Assembly (NCBI GenBank): GCA_946807835.1
Contig: OX327686.1
Location: forward strand, 16,554,001 to 16,618,000
Direction of reading: 5' to 3'
From: Ailanthus altissimus
Lineage: Eukaryota; Streptophyta; Magnoliopsida; Sapindales; Simaroubaceae
Length of the DNA stretch: 64,000 bases
Below are positions 1 through 11,639 of this stretch, piece after piece. Position numbers and translations under genes: made by a program. Position 1 is the first letter of the stretch. The number at the start of each line of letters is the position of its first letter. Under the pieces are notes generated by a model. That model ran no database searches and was not told the origin of the DNA. It saw only the letters and a list, made by a program, of their open reading frames with translations.

Positions 1-59
1 GTCATGGGCTTGCAACAGATACTTGTTGCAATTAATTAATATCATTTTCTGAATGCCAG

Positions 60-164
60 GTGGGGAACATGATCTTCTGGTTCATTTTCTGCATTTTTGG
101 TCAACCCATGTGTGCACTTCTATATTACCATGATTTGATGAATCGTGGAGTGAAAACGGAATAA
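60..164 (+). CDS. DGAT1: DGAT1 (diacylglycerol O-acyltransferase 1), terminal exon, partial
   Basis: Last coding exon of the ER membrane enzyme that transfers an acyl group from acyl-CoA to diacylglycerol, the final step of triacylglycerol synthesis. It belongs to the MBOAT superfamily. Reading from the splice acceptor (AG at 58-59) gives 34 codons and a TAA at 162-164. The peptide opens VGNMIFWFIF and contains FGQPMC, LLYYHDLMNR, then a short tail GVKTE. The hydrophobic stretch followed by YYHDLMNR is the highly conserved C-terminus of plant DGAT1. Bases 1-59 are the end of the preceding intron, and all other exons lie left of the window. No frame damage is visible, so the gene is probably functional. 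The identification rests on recognition of a short but very characteristic peptide. Confidence 0.9.
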   Translation: MGNMIFWFIFCIFGQPMCALLYYHDLMNRGVKTE

Positions 165-1189
165 ACTTCCAACTCCTGCAATATGACTTGTGTATGCGGA
201 TGAGATTGCTCCCAACAGCGAAATTCTCATAGATCACTGTTTCTGGTGTTCGTCTGGCTACCTTAGTTTGCAGTGCAGCATCATGCTATCTGATTTGAAA
301 TAGCCTATGCTGCGATGTTTCATCATGATGTGTTCACATATTTCCCAAGTTAATTACTCTTAATACGGTGAAGCTATAGAAGCAATTTTGGAAGTATAAT
401 GGTGGCAGTGTATGTTGCCTGAATGGTCAAGTTCTGAACTTTGCCGGTCAATTATCGGGTTCAAATTGTGTACATGGTTTATGATCAATTCTTAGCTAGC
501 TAATGGTTGGTTTATATCATTTACTTGTCAATTGTATATGCTGGAATGTGATTTCAAAGATTTTTGAGTCCCACGTGATCATTTTGAAAGAATTCATGAA
601 TCCGCAAATCCAGATTTGGAGCTAAAAATGCGGCATCAGTTTTCTTTTTCTTTTTTCTATTATTTCGAGAGTTTTTTTAAGTGATTGTGGGAGACACGAT
701 TAAGATGGTGTTTGTGGTCCTTCCTTTGGATTGGAACTGCTAGGACGGAAGTGGCCAGCCATAATGTTAGACGGGTGATTCGTAATAATAACATGCAATA
801 GCAAGATCCGTCATACCGATGTTAAAAATTGGGAAGCCGAATGATTCTTTTAACTGTTGGAACTATCTGACATCTGAAACATCACCGGCCTCGCTTGTAT
901 AGAAAGTTTGACGTACATGGTCCAGGTCAAAGATATCTTTTAAACGTAATTGAATTTTGATCGGAAAGAAAATAAATAAAAATCATAAACGTCACTTGGA
1001 CTTGCGGATTTGTCGCTGTATGTTTGCAGAAATATCAGAACTCATGGACTCGCACTGAATCTGAACTTGACTAGTAAGAAAGCCTGACTTTTAACAAGCA
1101 TTTTCACCTGTTTGTATAAATCTTCTAATTCAAGTCACAACATATTTCTCTTTTGAGGATTAATGCATTTTCTTCCCATTTATAGACGC
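165..1189. other. DGAT1 3' UTR and downstream sequence
   Basis: Mixed-composition, non-repetitive sequence after the DGAT1 stop codon. It should contain the 3' UTR and cleavage site, but I could not fix the polyadenylation point. No further coding frame or transposon end is evident. Confidence 0.5.
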
Positions 1190-2284
1190 TGGTTGACCAA
1201 ATTTTTTTGGACCCAAGTACTATACACGCGCCCTAACTTTTTTCTCCCAACTCAGCAATCAGCATTAAATCTTAGCGCCGTCCAGCCCTTCCCCACACAC
1301 CTCGTCGGAGATTGGGCCTTCGGCCTCCTCTCCAATGGCTCGACAATACGAAAATTTGTTTGAAATAGTAAATAATTTATTTTTATTGTAATTAGTATTT
1401 TATTTATTTTATATAATTAAATTATATTATTTATTAAAACGTTTGTATATTAAAATTATATTTATTTTATTTGATTATATTATTTAAATTAATTATATTA
1501 TTTATTTAGTTTAATTTAATTACATATTTATTTAAATATTGTTATAACGCGATTAAATTAAATTAAATTATTAACAAATAATATAATTAAATAAAATAAA
1601 TATAATTTTAATAAATAAATAAAAATTTAAATTTAAATGTGAATAAACATAATTTTAAGTAAAATAAAATTATAAACAAATTAGTTATAAAATTAATTTT
1701 AATTTAAAAATTCACTATAGTGGCTACTGTTCATTATAGCGGGAGTTTAAATAGTTAAAGGATTTTTTTTTTCAAAAGTGATTTGTTTGATTAAAAAAGT
1801 GAAAAAATTAAAATGGTTACTAAAAAGTTAAAACCTCCTCAATTTTAGCTATTTCAAAAAAATTCTCCAACAATATTTGAGGCTTTTTTTTTTCTTGTTA
1901 CCACTTATTTTTTTAATAATTTTTTTTTTGTTTTATTTTAATTTTTGTTTGTTTGGCCGATCTTTTTCTCTGCCATTTACATCAACGTCCACCGGAGTAC
2001 ACCTCAATCCTACAATCTCCTTAATAGCCATCATGCCCCCATGGCCTGTCTCGTGATCTTTGGCCCATGCCAAGCTATTTAGCTTGAGCTAAAATGTCTT
2101 GGCCTTTGTTGAGTTTCTCTAGCCACCACCAAACTCCTCTGGCAATTGCGAGTCCCTTTTGGCTATTGTTGAGATTTCCACCAACTTTAACCTAATCGGA
2201 TTCCTCTTGGTCTCTGGTCGAGATTAGGCGGCCGACCAGTGCATATTACTAACATTTTTGAATTTGGCTGAGAGTTTTGCCAGA
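1190..2284. other. AT-rich intergenic sequence, target of the chromovirus insertion
   Basis: Bases 1370-1700 are almost pure A/T with runs of TTTAAT type. Bases 1950-2284 are of normal composition. I see no supported gene. The chromovirus is inserted at the right edge, and the original sequence resumes after 5795. Confidence 0.4.
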
Positions 2285-2758
2285 TGTCACGGACTATTTT
2301 TGAATCGTGCCGCCTTAGACGCGTTGCGTGCTAAGTAGCCAAGAAAAACCACACAAAGAGAAGAAAGAAAGGCACACCAAGTGTTTGCACGAATGCTCTC
2401 TTATATTGCTGAAGAGAAAACAAAGCTATGAGATGAAATATACAAGTGAGGGTCTCCCCTTTATATAGTAGCAGCCCTATACAATCGACGGCTGAGATCT
2501 AAATGATCTAACGGTGTATATACAAGATGGATAAGTATGCTCTAGAATATTCCTAGATGCCATTCTACCTTTTATAGAATTCTAATTAAGGTGAACTACT
2601 CTAATAAGTTATGGGCTTGACCCAGTTTTTCACCCATGTCAGCGGGTCTTCTAGAAGCTCCGACCCGCGATCCATTCCAGCAGCCTATATAGCCTCTAGG
2701 AGGCTTTGTCGTGGACCAAGTGTTCGAGAAAATGCTTGAGAACACTTGGGGCGTGACA
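2285..2758 (-). repeat. Chromovirus 3' LTR (left copy)
   Basis: This is the 3' LTR because the element reads leftward. It ends in the TG...CA dinucleotides and is the same length as the right copy. A TATA-like TTTATATAG lies at about 2461-2469 within the shared sequence. Confidence 0.93.
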
Positions 2759-2770
2759 TTCTCCCCAACC
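2759..2770 (-). other. Polypurine tract of the chromovirus
   Basis: On the minus strand this reads GGTTGGGGAGAA immediately before the 3' LTR. That is the expected position and composition of the plus-strand primer tract of an LTR retrotransposon. Confidence 0.7.
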
Positions 2771-3609
2771 AAATTCACGCGACGCCTTCGTCGGGTCTTC
2801 ACTAGAAACTGCATACCTCGTTCATCAATCTGCCGCTGTATGCTCTCGTATTTCCAGTGTGCTTCAATATCGAGTACCTCTTTCCACTTGACAAAGTACT
2901 CACGCCATAGAGGTTGATCTTTCCCCTGCGTCGTCCGTCCGCTACGGATGAGCTTTGCTCATTTGTCGGCCCATGTGGAAATCCCTAAAGGTTCCCTGTT
3001 GTGTGGCTCAAATGCTGCACCTCATGTACCTCCACGGTACTGCTTCCAACAGCTTGCGGAATGCACTTGATGTAGCCACTGCCGCTGTCTCGAAGGTAAC
3101 CCCACCTTGTATGAGACATTGCCAACTCTCTTGGCAATAAATCTTGGCCCCTCGTCCCCACGATCAAGGCCCTTGTGAAGTGGATGTGCTAACTTGCGTT
3201 GTGGTGGAAGTATCGTCTCCATCGCCAAGTCTCTCGCACCATGCTTGACATGCTGCCGCTTGTCTTCGACCCACTCCTTGTACTGCAAATGCACATCATG
3301 TGACGCCTTGGATTTTTGGATGACACCCGCATCCAACAACTCCTCGAGCTGCCCCTGCAACTCTCCCATCTCCAATGGAGGTGCCTGTACCATAGTTAGA
3401 AGCATAATCTCCAGCTCCAACTTTTTTCCATGCTCGGTATCACCTTGATGTGGTTGCACCTGTGGTATGTCAGTTGGCACGACCCCCTTGTACTCCTCGA
3501 GCACTTCCGCAACCCCCGTTGGTAGCTTGGCCTCGCCCCTTGTCGCCTTATCATCCATTCCTCTCACTGTGGCTGGATGTACTTCTCCTTTGCGCCTAGT
3601 AACTCCCAT
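2771..3609 (-). pseudogene. Chromovirus pol remnant: RT N-terminus joined to integrase C-terminus and chromodomain
   Basis: The minus-strand frame from 3609 to 3022 starts with the region preceding the RT palm (LPTGVAEVLEEYKGVVP, then ELQGQLEELLDAGVIQKSKA). It then changes within a few residues to the integrase C-terminal region (KEWVEDKRQHVKHGARDLAM ... RVGNVSYKVGLP). All segments normally between these (RT YxDD motif, RNase H, zinc finger and DDE core) are missing. Further left on the minus strand, at about 2960-2830, a chromodomain-like piece reads YFVKWKEVLDIEAHWKYESI, typical of plant chromoviruses. The junction lies near 3300 and looks like one internal deletion of roughly 2-3 kb (size inferred from family organisation). 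Confidence 0.8.
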
Positions 3610-3702
3610 AAGTTTAATGGCGGAAAGGATTTTAGTGTTAGCTTTCGGCTAAGATTGCCCACCCTTGGGCTTGTCTATCGTCGCTATCATGTAAGGCCCT
3701 CC

Positions 3703-4251
3703 TTACATGATGCACACGTAGCCGTGTCGAGGAAGCGGCACTACGTCGTACTGCTTCAAGAACTCCATACCTAACACCACATTGAAATTATCAAGAGGTG
3801 CTATAGAGAAATTTACCTCGCCGCGCCATTTGCCCAGGTGAATATCGACCCCTCGAACCACCCCATCCAGTGGCTTGGCCGCAGCATTCACTGATTTGAG
3901 GAACCCCTCCTCTTTCTCTACATAAAGTCCCAAGCGCCTCGCCTCTGCACGCTTGATGAAATTGTGTGTCGCGCCCGTATCTATCAGCACTTGAGTCTTT
4001 ATGCAGTTGATGTAGGCTTCAACATATATGAGCGCCTTTTCCATTGGCGCACTGGTACGCCACTCGGCTTTCATTGTATTGAGCAGTTGCAAACACCCCA
4101 TTTGACCCTGTTCACAAGTCTCATGCGCCGTAACCATGGCATTAATAGCCTTCTTCTTCGGACAGTCTTTGACCCAGTGATCCGCATCGCAAAGGAAGTA
4201 GCTTGTCTTCGGTCCATTCCCTCTATGGCCGTTGCGCTTCTGCTTTCCCAT
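3703..4251 (-). pseudogene. Chromovirus zinc knuckle and aspartic protease
   Basis: This 182-residue minus-strand frame carries a gag zinc knuckle in which the first cysteine is replaced by tyrosine (YFLCDADHWVKDCPKK). It is followed by a retropepsin with the active-site motif VLIDTGATHNFI and a later VVLGMEFLKQY segment. The Asp of DTGA is intact. The frame ends at a stop just after GYVCIM, and the following sequence resumes in another register with a further stop. Relative to the upstream gag it is shifted in frame near 4251, so gag-pro would not be made as one protein. Confidence 0.8.
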
Positions 4252-5307
4252 TTAGGCAGCTTACTTCTCTCCTCCTCATCCTCCGGAGATTGAAATTCCT
4301 TGGCGTCCCCACCTTTGCTGTGATTGGGTCTCGAATGCTTGGATTTTCCCGAATCACCCTTGCGGTAATCCATGAGCATTTCTGCCAATCTTAGAGTGTC
4401 GGATATTCTGGTCACCCTGCGTCGCTTCAGTTCATTGGACGCCCATGTCTGCAACCCGTCCAGGAAATTAAACAGCAAGTCCTCCTCGCTCATGTTGGGA
4501 ATCTGGAGCATTAACAGGGAGTACTCCTCGACGTACTCGCTGATAGACTTAGTATGTTTCAATTTCTTCAACCGCTTTCGAGCGTCGTGCGCCACATTCT
4601 CCGGATAGAACTGGTGCTTCAGCTCCTATTGCAATTCTGCCCAGGTGTTGATTGCGCAGGTACCCTTGCGTATCTCCTTGCTTTTCCTGCGCCACCATAG
4701 AATTACATGGTCGGAAAGATATAAGGTCGCGGTATTTACCTTGTCTTCGTCCCGCACGCCCATGGCATCGAAGTATCTTTCCATTTGCCAAAAGTAGTTA
4801 TCCAGCTCATTGGCATTCTGCTTGCTGCTGAACTTCTTCAGTTTAGGAGCCTCAACTCTCGGCGCCCCTTGAGCAGCAACAGACCCATTTGCCATTGCTC
4901 GCTTGCACAGCACTACGTCCTCTTTGATAGCATCAAACCCTCTATGCAGCTCCTCCACTTGGGCTTGAACTTTGTCAAAGTTGGCGTATACCTTCTCCTG
5001 GAAAGCCTTGATCCAGTCACGCTGCCGATCAGCGTAACTCTCGATGGATGTGTTGATGAGGGAGCGCAGCTCATCCCCTTGAGTGTCGAGGCCCCCCTCG
5101 TTCTTCTCTACTTGCTACTCCAGCTCTCTAAGGCGATCTGCCACCTTCCCGACAGCGCCGCTAAGTGCTTTAACCATACTCCCGATATCCTGACCTGGAT
5201 CTACTGACTTTTCGCGAGCACCAGTGCCATGTTTCTTAGCTTTGGGGTTCCGACCCCTCTCTTCAGTCAAATCTGATGGTCCGCCGTCTCTCTCCATCTC
5301 TGAACCT
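4252..5307 (-). pseudogene. Chromovirus gag (capsid) with in-frame amber stops
   Basis: Reading leftward, the frame from the primer site gives a charged N-terminus. It then gives the retrotransposon gag core with DNYFWQMERYFDAMG, LYLSDHVILWWRRK, SISEYVEEYSLLMLQIPNM and LLFNFLDGLQTWA, which are the hallmarks of the plant gag domain. It is cut by two TAG codons: one after RLRELE near 5115 and one after NTWAELQ near 4626. Both could be C-to-T changes of CAG. A frame change near 4251 separates gag from the zinc knuckle. The protein is otherwise well preserved, as expected of a young copy. Confidence 0.8.
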
Positions 5308-5319
5308 GCTTTGATACCA
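5308..5319 (-). other. Primer binding site (initiator Met tRNA type)
   Basis: On the minus strand this reads TGGTATCAAAGC, two bases inside the 5' LTR. The usual plant primer site complementary to the 3' end of initiator methionine tRNA is TGGTATCAGAGC, so one mismatch is present. Confidence 0.88.
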
Positions 5320-5321
5320 AC

Positions 5322-5795
5322 TGTCACGGACTGTTTTCAAACTGTGCGGCCTTAGACGCATTGCGTGCTAAGCAGCCAAGAAAAACCACATAAAGAGAAG
5401 AAAGAAAGGCACACCAAGTGTTTGCACGAATGCTCTCTTATATTGCTGAAGAGAAAACAAAGCTATGAGATGAAATATACAAGTGAGGGTCTCTCCTTTA
5501 TATAGTAGCAGCCCTATACAATCGACGGCTGAGATCTAAATGATCTAACGGTATATATACAAGATGGATAAGTATGCTCTAGAATATTCCTAGATGTCAT
5601 TCTACCTTTTATAGAATTCTAATTAAGGTGAACTACTCTAATAAGTTATGGGCTTGACCCAGTTTTTCACCCATGTCAGCGGGTCTTCTAGAAGCTCCGA
5701 CCCGCGATCCATTCCAGCAGCCTATATAGCCTCTAGGAGGCTTTGTCGCGGACCAAGTGTTCGAGAAAATGCTTGAGAACACTTAGGGCGTGACA
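5322..5795 (-). repeat. Chromovirus 5' LTR (right copy)
   Basis: Same length as the left LTR and carrying about 14 differences from it, six of them within the first 40 bases. It adjoins the primer binding site, which makes it the 5' LTR of a minus-strand element. Confidence 0.93.
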
Positions 5796-6598
5796 CAGAG
5801 CTGTCAATGCCATTGCCGGTTCTGTCTTCTTCCTAATAAACCTCTGAACCCATTCTAAACTAACATCGCTAGGCAGACAGTCTCTACCTTTTGAGTAGCA
5901 ATAACTCATTTACAATCTAGCCTAGTCCTTTATCGGTGCAAAGCAACCATCAGTGGCACTCAAGTTTCTTCGACCATTACTGTTGAATAGTTGCGTCATT
6001 ATGTGTGGTGGTCGAAGCTAAATCTATTTTATTATATTGATTGTGGTGATGTAATTTATTTAAATAAGGTTAGTGGATGGTTGAAGTTTGTTAGGGTTAA
6101 CTTTGTAAATTATAGAGGAAGTTAGGAATAGGGAGGTGGTGTAATTTTGTCCCTCTTACATAAGAATTTTTGGTTCTTCTTGCATGAGAATTATTTTGGT
6201 CTCTCATGCGTAAGGGTCATTTTCCTCATCCTAAATAGGTGTAGTGATTCCTGTTTGAGACAGTCTTCTGTTACAAGGCTTGTCCGTATCTTTCTATGTG
6301 AGAACTGTAGGTCTAGGCAAGTCATAATAAACCTATCTAATCCCTATGTAGTATCCTGATATTTTTTTGATTTTATATCAGAAACCATATGATGTAATAT
6401 TATTAATTTTGTTAATGATATTATATTTAATGATATCTTAATAGAAAAAAAAAGTTGGTTGACCCTAATTCTTAATTATATTGTTTACATAGTCTTGCCA
6501 TTTAATTTCCTTTCAAAGATAACAAATTTCCAATTTAATTAATTACCATTCCGCTATTTAAAATAATTATGGCAGTTAAGTCATCATTATAGGCTTGA
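5796..6598. other. AT-rich intergenic sequence
   Basis: Continuation of the sequence interrupted by the chromovirus. There is an AT-rich tail from about 6360. I see no gene or element end that I can support. Confidence 0.35.
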
Positions 6599-6607
6599 TA
6601 TTATTTA

Positions 6608-8010
6608 GGAAAACTTTATAAAATAGCCTTTAATTTTATAAGATATTCTTTTTTAGTTACATATAAAATTTTGATCTTTTTTCAATTAAAAAAGTTAAAT
6701 TTGAACAGTTTTACCCCCAACTTTAAATATCTTCAATTTTCTCCTCTCTCTCGTTCAACAACAAAAATTTGTAAAAATGGATAGATTTGGTGAAAAAACA
6801 TTGAGTAGACTTTTGTTAAAAAATGATAAAAAATGGTCAAGGAAGAAAAATTGACGAAGATGTCAATTTTGGACACCACATATGGTGGGGTATGCGCCTG
6901 TTGTGTGCGCCAAGCATTGTTATACGCTTAATGAGTGCACTTGGTACACGCACCAAGCGCAGCTTAGGTCATGCCACGTAGTGCGTCTTGGCACCATCAC
7001 TTAGCGTGACCTAATTTTTAAATTTTTTATTAAATTTAATTTGATTTGAAATTAAATTATTTTAGTTTAATTTAATTATTAATTAATATATTTAATTATT
7101 TAATTTTTTTTAATAATAATTGATTAACAATTAAATAATTAAATAAATTAATCAATTAATAATTAAATAGTTAAATAATACAATGAACTATTTTTACTCT
7201 TAAGAGTGTTCAAAATATATATTTTTTAAAGATTTTTTCTGTACAAAAATTTACAGCAACAATTGTACAATTGAAAATATGATAAACCCTAAACTCTAAA
7301 TTATAAACCCTAAACTCATGAACCGTAAACCTAAACCTTAAATCCTAAACCTATAAACCTTAATCCTAATTCTAAACCTATGACCATAAATCCTAAATTC
7401 ATGATCCTTAACCCTAAACTATAAACCTTAATGGGTTTATCATCTTTTTATGACTGTATTTTATCCTTTTTCATTGTCCTTGATGTTACTATTTAATATT
7501 ATATATATTCATATAACTTAACTTATATTTATATGAAATTTACTTTATTTCATTTACCATCTTATATTGCCAATTATGGTTGTAAGGAAACAACGAGTTA
7601 CAACAAAAAATATATTAATATATGAAAAGGTTAACTTTTAAATTTGTGTCTGAGAGATAAATTAGTCGAAATAAGTATGGTTATAAAGGAACAATGTGTT
7701 ATACCAAAAAATATGATCATAAAAAGGATTGTCATCATGCACCATGCATGTTCAACCTTGTAGACATAGAATTAGTTGTATTGCAAAATCTTAAAAAAGA
7801 GGCAACTTCTTCTATATTGTTTGGTGTCACTTTTAGTCTCACTTGATATGATTGGTTCTTAGGCAATTGAACAATTAAAAATATGATAAACCCTAAACTC
7901 ATTATCCTTGATCATAAACTATAAATCTTAACAATAAAGATTATATCCCTAAGGTAGATGACAAGAAATTTGCCAATCCTAAACCATAAATCATAACAAT
8001 AAACCTTATG
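6608..8010 (+). repeat. Left inverted terminal arm of the first MULE
   Basis: About 1.4 kb. In order it holds the tip, a GC-rich islet (6880-7015), an A/T block (7015-7200), a conserved segment around 7205-7290, a degenerate AAACCCTAAA tract (7280-7440), and a segment at 7560-7935. Each part has an inverted counterpart in the right arm: islet 33068-33165, A/T block 29460-29600, conserved segment 13540-13615, telomere-like tract 12060-12180, last segment 11700-12020. Confidence 0.82.
7272..7440 (+). repeat. Degenerate telomere-type AAACCCTAAA repeat tract
   Basis: Imperfect repeats such as ATAAACCCTAAACTC and CCTAAACCTATAAACC. Similar tracts lie at 7885-8000, 9475-9560 (opposite strand), 9775-9970, 10840-10890, 11640-11715 and 12060-12180. 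The motif is that of plant telomeres, but the units are decayed and inside a transposon. They are therefore interstitial transposon repeats, not a chromosome end. Confidence 0.75.
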
Positions 8011-8499
8011 TTCAATTTATTTCTAACTATATGGAATTAAGGAACATCCCATAATGTGCTCTGGTAGAGATAGAAAACGCAAAGTAAGCGAAAGTCATTG
8101 CCTCATCAATGTTGAGTTTCCTTTCATGATGTCGGCAATGCTTTAACGAATGATTGTTTGCCCATTTTATGTGAATTGTCTTAAGTTCATACTAAAATTA
8201 GTGATAATCATGGTTGTTTAGAAAATTATATTGTGAAACCATTTGAAAATTATAATACTACTTTGGCATTAGCTTATCGACAAATTTTATTCTCTTCTAA
8301 TGTTTCGATGTAAAAAGATGGTAAACATATAATATATTATAGGTTTTCTGACCAAGCCTACATGCTCGACTTATAGTTTGTCTTACCACTAATGGGTTCC
8401 ATATAACAACTGGCAACATAACTCTTGAGGCCCCTACTAAGATTTATGTCTTTAAACAAGCCTTTATTAAGGCAAGTAATATCATTGCTTCATTAACGG

Positions 8500-11360
8500 A
8501 TCATGTTGTCAAATAAAACTTTTGGTTATAATCATGTATACACCAATCTTCTCTTAAAGTTTTTTAATAGATGACATTTCATAGATAAGTATGAAATTGG
8601 CTTTAACTTATAAAAGGCAACCAACATCTTTGAAAATAGTGAATATATACTTATATTTGAGAAAAATAATGACATTCTCTTTTAAAATCCCACCCATCAA
8701 GAGGTATAACACCATGTTTTATATAAGTAGTGCCTCTATCATGTCTTCACGGGTTCTATAAACTTGCAGTATGCACAAAAGTTGATATAATAAAGTCTCC
8801 TGTAAACCATACCCTACAATTGTCCTTGTGTGCATTTGATGGCCATCTAGGTCAACCATGTTAATTGAAAAATCCATTTGACCCTAGTCTTTTTGGTTAA
8901 TAAAAAAAGTAAAAAGTCATCCAAAAAAGTAGGTGATGGTGTTAGCAAAATCTTTCTTGAGCTTTTAGGTCATTTTGTCTTTGATGAATGGCACACTCTT
9001 CGAAATGAGATATAAAGCAGTGGTAATTTTTTGTGATTATCCTTTTGAGATGGCTTTACAATAGAATTATCTAGACATCTATGATTATCACTAATTCTAG
9101 TATGGACTTGAGACATTAAACATAACATGGACAAGACGCTTCAACTTTTGTGCTACCTTAAAATTAGGATTCAACTTTTGTGCTACCTTAAAATTAGGAT
9201 CATCAGGTTGCAACCAACGACATTCTATTCATCGACTATGCTTTATTGGGCAATCATCAAATATTTTTACTTTGACAACTCGTGAAGTAGATAGTAAGGA
9301 GTATTATCATGAACTCTAGACTTAAGCCTTGAAGCCCTTTTATTTATTATTAAATTTAATTTGACACATAAGATGTGATTGATATAAAAGGTCAAAATAA
9401 CAATAGTTATGAGATCGACTTGAATTCATGTAGTTTAAGGTTGACGGTTGAGGGTTGAGAGTTAGAGTTTTGAGGATTTAGAGTTTAGGGTTTAAAATTT
9501 AGGGTTGAAGGTTTAGGGTATTAGATCATGACTTTAGGGTTTAACACTTAGGGTTTAATTTTTAGAAACTTTTTATTTTATATAATATTAATTAAAGTGT
9601 TGTTATTTTAAATTGGTATAAAGTTTTTAAATAAAATATAGTAATTAATATATTTAATTATTAATAATTAATCAATATATTTAATTATTAATAATTAATC
9701 AATATATTTAATTTTTTTTAAAATAATTAATTAATATTTAAATAATTAAATAATATAATGAACTAGAGACTTAACGTTAAACTCCTAAATCTTAAACCTA
9801 AAAACCTAAATTTGAAACCGAAAACTTAAATCTTAAACCCTAAACTCATGAATCTTAACCCTAAACCCTAAACTCTAAACCATAAGCCTTAAACTCATGA
9901 ACCTTAACCCTAAAATCCATGACCCTAAATCCTAAACGTATGATCTTTAACCCTTAACCCTAAATTCTGAACCCAATAATATATACAACAAATTACAAAT
10001 ACAAGATTTGATTATTTATATCTCTATTGTTGCACCTATCTGCAAGAGTGAGATGTGATCATGACAGGACTTATAACTTATAAAGGTTTAAGAGAGCATA
10101 TAAAGAAAAGATAAGGGTTACTTTAAACAGACAAACTTTTACATGAATTTTGAACATATTAGTTATGTTCTTGATCAATAACATAATATATGATACCTTA
10201 GGGGAAAGGGTACATTTAAAAAAAAAAAAGCAAATATAACATATTGTGTATATAAATAATACAAAGGAATCTTTAAAGAAGATCTTAATTCTCTAAGTTA
10301 TGAAGATACAAGCTTTTTTTTATTTCATCCATGAACTTGTTATATTCATCTTTTGTCTTACAAAGCTTTTTCAGAGCCTTCTTAAGGTTTTACTATGCCT
10401 TTTCATTGACACAATGATCTTATTTAACTCTGACTTTAGTTCATTAATAAGTTTCATTGATTCCATGATTTCAAGAGATATAGATGTTTCAACATCTGAT
10501 ACAACTGAAAAATATATTGTATGGTTCATAAAAAAGAAAATTCATCAACAAGGATCATGCTTAGCTATTCTAGTTATTAGTTAGCACTATTGATTACAAC
10601 CATACATACACTCATCTATCCTTAAAAGTTCTTTTAAATGATGTTATTTTCTTTTAAAATCCTGATGTGAAGAAATAAAACACCATACAAGTATGTGTCT
10701 CTATCATGTCTACACGAGTTTCGTAAACTAGCAATGTGTCCAAGAGTTGATATAATAAAGTCTCTCGTAGACCATGCTCTGCAACTGTCCTTATGTGTAT
10801 TTGATGGTCATTTGGGTTAACCGTATTAATTGCATACCCTATAAATCTTAAACTCTAAACTCTAAATCCTAAATTTTAAACAATAAACCATATGCCAATA
10901 GCAATTGAATGATTTCTATATGAATATTTTTTATTATGTTTTTTGTATTGATGTTATCTGAAAAATAATTCAATATACCATTAAATGTTGCATCTTTAAC
11001 AAGGTTTAGGTTCCCTTTCACAATTTGCTAGTTTAATAAACCGGTGAAACATAGGGTAGAAAGAGTACACCATATCCAAATGGTAAAGTTGTACTTATGT
11101 ACAATAGATGAAGGGAGCTTGGGACTCATTTATGGATTATTTAGTAAACTTGTTAATAAAAAAAAGTGAAAAATCATAAAACTTGTAAGTAGAATTCTCT
11201 AGAAATCCATGATTATCACTAATTTTAGTATGGACTTGAGATAATTCATATAAAATGCACAAGCAATCTTTTATTAAAGCATTTTTGACATTATGAAAAG
11301 AAGTTTAGTCATAAATGAGACAACGACTTTTGCTTGCTTTACGCTTTCCATCTTTATTAT
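8500..11360 (-). other. Internal duplicated, coding-like segments of the MULE
   Basis: Two segments of the element interior resemble each other in direct orientation: about 8680-9130 and about 10650-11240. On the minus strand both translate to a related peptide. One copy reads DGHQMHTRTIVGYGLQETLL then YQLL and VYRTREDMIEA. The other reads NDHQIHIRTVAEHGLRETLL then YQLL and VYETRVDMIE. Conservation at the protein level suggests an old gene duplicated inside the element. I do not recognise the family. A minus-strand frame at 11305-11514 ends KRKASKSRCLIYD, slightly reminiscent of MULE zinc-knuckle ends, but that is weak. Confidence 0.45.
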
Positions 11361-11639
11361 TAGCACATCGTGAAATATTCTTTAATTTTGTGTAGTTAGG
11401 AATAAATTGAATATTTTTTACTGTCCCAAAATGATCAGTAACTTGTGGTGAGAGGTTGTCAAGATAAATCGTTTGCCTTACCTTCTCATGTAATGCATCA
11501 TACTTAGCCTCCATAGAAGATTCAATGTAGGATGAAGAATTAATTTTACACCTGCTCTATATGCAATTGTAACTACACTTGAAAAGTCTATTGTTGGCAG
11601 ATATTATTGGCAGATTTATTGTCATCTGCCTTAGAAATG

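Larger units (their letters stand above)
2285..5795 (-). mobile_element. Ty3/gypsy chromovirus, non-autonomous deletion derivative
   Basis: Complete LTR element lying on the minus strand. The two LTRs (2285-2758 and 5322-5795) are each 474 bp, start TGTCACGGAC and end GTGACA. They differ at about 14 positions by my base-by-base count, nearly all transitions. CAGA flanks both sides (2281-2284 and 5796-5799) as a short TSD. Internally, in minus-strand order, come a tRNA-iMet-type primer site, gag, protease, the N-terminal part of reverse transcriptase, then directly the C-terminal part of integrase with a chromodomain, and a purine-rich tract. The RT catalytic core, RNase H and integrase core are absent, so the element cannot move alone but could use a relative's proteins. 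Confidence 0.93.

Noticed and set aside
7272..9970. AAACCCTAAA repeats as a true telomere or subtelomere
   Set aside because: The units are degenerate, occur in both orientations, and are placed symmetrically in transposon arms.
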